Positions 5,291 through 7,592 of a stretch of 7,592 bases of DNA are shown here, piece by piece. Both the position numbers and the translations under genes were made by a program. Position 1 is the stretch's first letter. Every line of letters starts with the position of its first letter. Below the pieces are notes generated by a model. The model was given only the letters and a program-made list of their open reading frames with translations. It had not been told where the DNA came from and did no database searches. The DNA comes from Oscillibacter sp. (GTDB lineage: Bacteria; Bacillota; Clostridia; Oscillospirales; Oscillospiraceae): assembly GCA_022796315.1 (NCBI GenBank), contig JAAWIL010000095.1:1-7592 (forward strand). The letters run 5' to 3'.

Positions 5291-5325
5291 CCGCGGCGGC
5301 TTTCGCGGAAATTTCCGGGCCGCGG
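5291..5325. repeat. Nested inverted repeats upstream of the asp23 promoter
   Basis: CCGCGGC (5291-5297) and GCCGCGG (5319-5325) form a 7-bp stem. The loop contains the perfect 12-bp palindrome CGGAAATTTCCG (5306-5317). Five T residues occur at 5331-5335, five bases after the stem, too far for a good terminator. It could be a protein-binding site just upstream of the -35 box at 5350. Confidence 0.35.
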
Positions 5326-5349
5326 AGTGGTTTTTGGCCCTTTTGGGGC

Positions 5350-5378
5350 TTGTGCTTTGGGGGGAAATCGTTTATACT
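5350..5378 (+). promoter_or_regulatory. Promoter of the asp23-fakA operon
   Basis: TTGTGC (5350-5355) and TATACT (5373-5378) have the ideal 17-nt spacing. Transcription should begin near 5385, giving a leader of about 63 nt before the ATG at 5448. The leader contains a small stable hairpin, GGAGC-CGCC-GCTCC (5404-5417), ending 18 nt before the ribosome site AAGGA (5436-5440). Confidence 0.65.
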
Positions 5379-5447
5379 ACAACCATCTATCTGCAATGCC
5401 GAGGGAGCCGCCGCTCCTGCAAATACTGGGAAAGAAAGGATGTTCTC

Positions 5448-5798
5448 ATGATCCAACTCAAGTCTGAATTCGGTGAGATCTCCGTCAGCAGCGCCGTGTT
5501 CTCCAACATTACGGGCATGGCCGCTACCAACTGCTTCGGCGTCAAGGGCATGGCCTACCGCTCCATGACCGACGGCCTTGTGCATCTGCTGCGCCGGGAG
5601 GCCATGAGCAAGGGCGTCAGCATCATCTACCACGACGACAACTCCATCTCCATTGAACTCCATATTATTGTAGAGAACGGCGTGAACCTTCCGGCGGTGT
5701 GCCGCTCGATTATGAACGAGGTGCGCTACGTGGTCACGAAAAATACCGGTGTGCAGGTCCAGGCCGTGGACGTGTGCGTCGATTCCATGATCCTTTGA
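5448..5798 (+). CDS. Asp23/Gls24 family envelope-stress protein (YloU-like)
   Basis: A 116-aa member of the Asp23/Gls24 (DUF322) family. The sequence shows the usual pattern: an N-terminal GEISVSSAVFSNITGMAA segment, a central FGVKGMA, a beta strand ISIELHIIVENGVNLPAVCRSIMNEVRYVV, and the closing VQVQAVDVCVDSM segment. Length is normal for the family and there is no signal peptide or membrane segment. Known: Asp23-type proteins are cytoplasmic and associate with the membrane in S. aureus through a partner; loss is linked to cell-wall stress responses. Here, as in B. subtilis yloU-yloV, it sits just before fakA, 17 nt apart, so the two are co-transcribed. The ATG at 5448 is chosen because AAGGA (5436-5440) is 7 nt upstream and because homologs start at this point. 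The small rpmB gene often found upstream in other Firmicutes is absent here. Confidence 0.93.
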   Translation: MIQLKSEFGEISVSSAVFSNITGMAATNCFGVKGMAYRSMTDGLVHLLRREAMSKGVSIIYHDDNSISIELHIIVENGVNLPAVCRSIMNEVRYVVTKNTGVQVQAVDVCVDSMIL

Positions 5799-5815
5799 AA
5801 TGAGGTGCCCTGACC

Positions 5816-7498
5816 ATGACAGAACAAATTACCGGTGCGCTGTTTCAGCAGATGGTCCTTCACGGCGCCGCCGCCATCACCGCCCAGAAGCAGGCCATCA
5901 ATGATCTCAATGTCTTCCCCGTGCCTGACGGAGACACAGGCACCAATATGTCCATGACCATTGCCACCGCTGTGGCGGAGCTGCGCAAGGCCTCTCCCGC
6001 CGCCCTGGACCAGGCGGCCTCCGTCACCGCCTCCGCCCTGCTGCGGGGGGCGCGGGGGAACTCCGGCGTGATCCTCTCCCTGCTCTTCCGGGGCCTTTCC
6101 AAGGGGCTGAAGGGCATGGAGGCCGCCGGCGCCGCCGCCTTTGCCGCCGCGATGCAGGAGGGCGTCTCCGCCGCCTACAAGGCCGTGATGAAGCCCGCCG
6201 AGGGCACGGTCCTCACCGTCTCCCGTCTGGCGGCCAAGGAGGCCGTGGACGCGGCGGCCGGCGAGACGGATGTGGAGAAGGTCCTGGAGGCCGCCATTGC
6301 CAAGGGGCAGGAGACCCTGGCCCAGACCACGGATATGAACCCCGTGCTGAAGAAGGCCGGCGTGGTGGACGCCGGCGGCAAGGGCTACCTGCTGATCCTG
6401 GAGGGGATGCTGGCCGCCGTCCGGGGCGAGCCCCTGCCGGAGGTCGCGGAGGAGCCCGCCAAGACCCAGGAGAAGGCGGACTTCGAGGCCCTCTCCGCTG
6501 AGGAGATCACCTTTGCCTTTGACACGGTGTTCATCGTTCGCAAGCAGAACGCCGGCGTGGACCTGACGCCGCTGCGGGCATACCTGGACAGCATCGGGGA
6601 CAGCCTGGTGATCGGCGAGGACGACGAGGCCTTCAAGGTCCACGTTCACACCAACATCCCCGGCGAAGCCCTGACGGAGGCCCAGAAGTACGGCACGCTG
6701 GAGCTGGCCAAGATCGAGAATATGCGCACCCAGGCGGAGGATCTGGCCGCCGGGCGTCACGTTCAGAGCACCGACGACCTGGACGCGGTGGAGGCCGCCC
6801 TGGAGTCGGACGGGGGACACGCTGTGGCCCCGCCGGAGAAGAAGTACGGCTTCCTGGCGGTGTGCGCCGGCGCGGGACTGGAGGCGGTGTTCAAGGATCT
6901 GGGGGCCGACGGCGTAGTCTCCGGCGGGCAGACCATGAACCCCTCCACCGAGAGCATCCTGGCGGGGGTGGACGCCGTTCCGGCGGAGACCGTGTTTGTT
7001 CTGCCCAACAACGGCAACATCATCATGGCCGCCCAGCAGTGCGGCGCTCTGACGGAGAAGAACGTGGTGGTTATTCCGACCAAAACCGTGCCCCAGGGCA
7101 TCACCGCCATGATGAATGTGGACTTTGAGGCGCCGGACGCCGGCAGCCTCGCGGGAGCGATGACCGACAGCCTCTCCACGGTCACCACCGTGCAGATCAC
7201 CTACGCGGCCCGGGACTCCGACTTTGACGGCTTTGACATCAAGGTGGGGGACTACCTGGCCCTGGAGGAGGGCAAGCTGTTCGGCACGGACACCTCCCTG
7301 GATACGCTGCTGAGCCGCCTGGCGGAGAGGGCCCTGGAGAAGAGCGCCTCCTTCATCTCCCTGTACTTCGGGGAGGACGTGCTGGAGGAGGAGGCCCAGC
7401 GGGCCGGAGCGCTTTTTGAGGCGGCCTGCCCCAATGCGGAGGTGGCGGTGCTCTCCGGCGGACAGCCGGTGTACTACTACATCATCAGCATGGAGTAA
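5816..7498 (+). CDS. fakA: Fatty acid kinase ATP-binding subunit FakA (YloV/DAK family)
   Basis: A 560-aa protein, close to the usual ~550 aa. The N-terminal DhaL/DAK2 kinase domain (~1-205) has the Mg-ATP motif NVFPVPDGDTGTNMSMT (D38 and D40 in DGDTGTN), LLRGARGNSGVILS and AGVVDAGGKGY. The middle domain (~225-305) has DSLVIGEDD and KVHVHTNIPGEAL (H276, H278). The C-terminal DegV-like domain (~341-560) has AVCAGAGLEAVFKDLGADGVVSGGQTMNPSTESIL in segments and ends AVLSGGQPVYYYI. Known: FakA phosphorylates fatty acids held by a FakB (DegV) protein, feeding acyl-phosphates to phospholipid synthesis. No fakB lies in the window; FakB is often encoded elsewhere. The start follows GAGG (5802-5805) by 10 nt. 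Oddity: D236 sits where S. aureus FakA has, by my alignment, the zinc-site cysteine (FAFDTVF versus YGYCTEF). Confidence 0.95.
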   Translation: MTEQITGALFQQMVLHGAAAITAQKQAINDLNVFPVPDGDTGTNMSMTIATAVAELRKASPAALDQAASVTASALLRGARGNSGVILSLLFRGLSKGLKGMEAAGAAAFAAAMQEGVSAAYKAVMKPAEGTVLTVSRLAAKEAVDAAAGETDVEKVLEAAIAKGQETLAQTTDMNPVLKKAGVVDAGGKGYLLILEGMLAAVRGEPLPEVAEEPAKTQEKADFEALSAEEITFAFDTVFIVRKQNAGVDLTPLRAYLDSIGDSLVIGEDDEAFKVHVHTNIPGEALTEAQKYGTLELAKIENMRTQAEDLAAGRHVQSTDDLDAVEAALESDGGHAVAPPEKKYGFLAVCAGAGLEAVFKDLGADGVVSGGQTMNPSTESILAGVDAVPAETVFVLPNNGNIIMAAQQCGALTEKNVVVIPTKTVPQGITAMMNVDFEAPDAGSLAGAMTDSLSTVTTVQITYAARDSDFDGFDIKVGDYLALEEGKLFGTDTSLDTLLSRLAERALEKSASFISLYFGEDVLEEEAQRAGALFEAACPNAEVAVLSGGQPVYYYIISME

Positions 7499-7592
7499 GA
7501 GCCTGTTTAATATCTCGACGTGTATGGATTGGCGAGTGGATTTTTTGCCCTGCAAGGCAAAAATCCGCAGGCATCCTGACGGATGGCAAGGA
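7499..7592. repeat. Non-coding tail with long hairpin, possible dispersed intergenic repeat
   Basis: After the fakA stop there is no gene up to the window edge. GTGGATTTTTTGCC (7536-7549) pairs with GGCAAAAATCCGC (7556-7568) with one bulged T and one G-T wobble, around the near-palindromic loop CTGCAA. A second small stem, CATCC-TGAC-GGATG (7572-7585), follows. There is no U-run after the hairpin, so it is a poor intrinsic terminator for fakA. The compound, symmetric structure is typical of REP/MITE-like intergenic repeats, but only one copy lies in the window and repetition cannot be shown. Confidence 0.4.

Larger units (their letters stand above)
4641..5349. other. Intergenic region of about 0.7 kb without a convincing gene
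   Basis: No reading frame here has a ribosome site, recognisable protein or codon bias like its neighbours. From about 4670 to 5220 the DNA is markedly AT-richer than the surrounding genes and rich in GGAAAA/GAAAACC runs. It holds the DnaA-box-like cluster (4885-4990), a weak promoter (4995-5024), a possible terminator (5066-5090) and a 14-bp palindrome (5150-5163). From 5225 to 5345 it is GC-rich again, with a CCGCGGC/GCCGCGG stem (5291-5297 and 5319-5325) around a 12-bp palindrome. Confidence 0.7.

Noticed and set aside
5291..5335. Intrinsic terminator from CCGCGGC/GCCGCGG plus T5
   Set aside because: The T-run begins five bases after the stem and the loop is 21 nt, so it does not fit a Rho-independent terminator; recorded as inverted repeats instead.
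4641..5447. rpmB (ribosomal protein L28) expected upstream of asp23
   Set aside because: Looked for on both strands because the pair is common in other Firmicutes; no L28-like reading frame is present.
5038..5451. 137-codon plus-strand open frame before asp23
   Set aside because: No ribosome site, mixed AT-rich and GC-rich composition, spans the asp23 promoter and leader, and no recognisable protein.
4854..5663. 269-codon minus-strand open frame across the intergenic region
   Set aside because: Half of it is antisense to asp23 and the rest is Phe/Ser/Ile-rich translation of AT-rich DNA; no ribosome site or domain.
5726..7555. Long open frame (609 codons) on the minus strand
   Set aside because: Shadow of fakA in GC-rich DNA: repetitive Gly/Leu/His/Val-rich translation, no domain, no ribosome site.

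Overview
The window comes from a GC-rich, low-redundancy Firmicutes chromosome. Strong AGGAGG-type ribosome sites, tightly packed genes, an Asp23/FakA pair and protein sequences typical of gut Clostridia suggest the Oscillospiraceae (Flavonifractor/Pseudoflavonifractor-like). That placement is inference from style and protein recognition, not from a database search. No tRNA, rRNA, CRISPR array, transposase or phage gene is visible.

Region 1 (1-4640) is a divergent catabolic-looking locus. Leftwards runs the 5' part of a YgeY-type M20 metallopeptidase/deacylase, which leaves the window at position 1. Rightwards runs an operon: a YheO/DauR-type PAS-HTH regulator, a TrpB-fold PLP enzyme of unassigned substrate (start overlaps the regulator stop by 4 nt), a 56-aa YlcI/YnfO-like putative ribbon-helix-helix protein with a GTG start, and a zinc-ribbon threonine-synthase-like PLP enzyme. 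A strong hairpin/U-run terminator (4611-4640) closes it. About 150 bp between the divergent genes hold two near-consensus extended -10 promoters back to back and a 15-bp direct repeat over the leftward -35 element, the natural place for the regulator to bind. The leading idea is a YheO-regulated module for an amino acid or amino-acid derivative: the M20 enzyme frees or deacylates it and the two fold-type-II PLP enzymes process it. The substrate cannot be read from sequence.

Region 2 (4641-5447) has no convincing gene. Its left part is much more AT-rich than the genes and carries a cluster of TGTGGAAAA/TGTGAATAA 9-mers resembling DnaA boxes, a weak promoter with a possible terminator about 60 nt downstream, and perfect palindromes. 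Its right end supplies the promoter and leader of the next operon.

Region 3 (5448-7498) is the conserved Firmicutes pair asp23 (yloU-like) and fakA (yloV-like fatty acid kinase), 17 nt apart. FakA is full length but has Asp where I recall S. aureus FakA having a zinc-binding Cys in the middle domain. The last ~94 bases (7499-7592) are non-coding and contain a long hairpin that may belong to a dispersed intergenic repeat.
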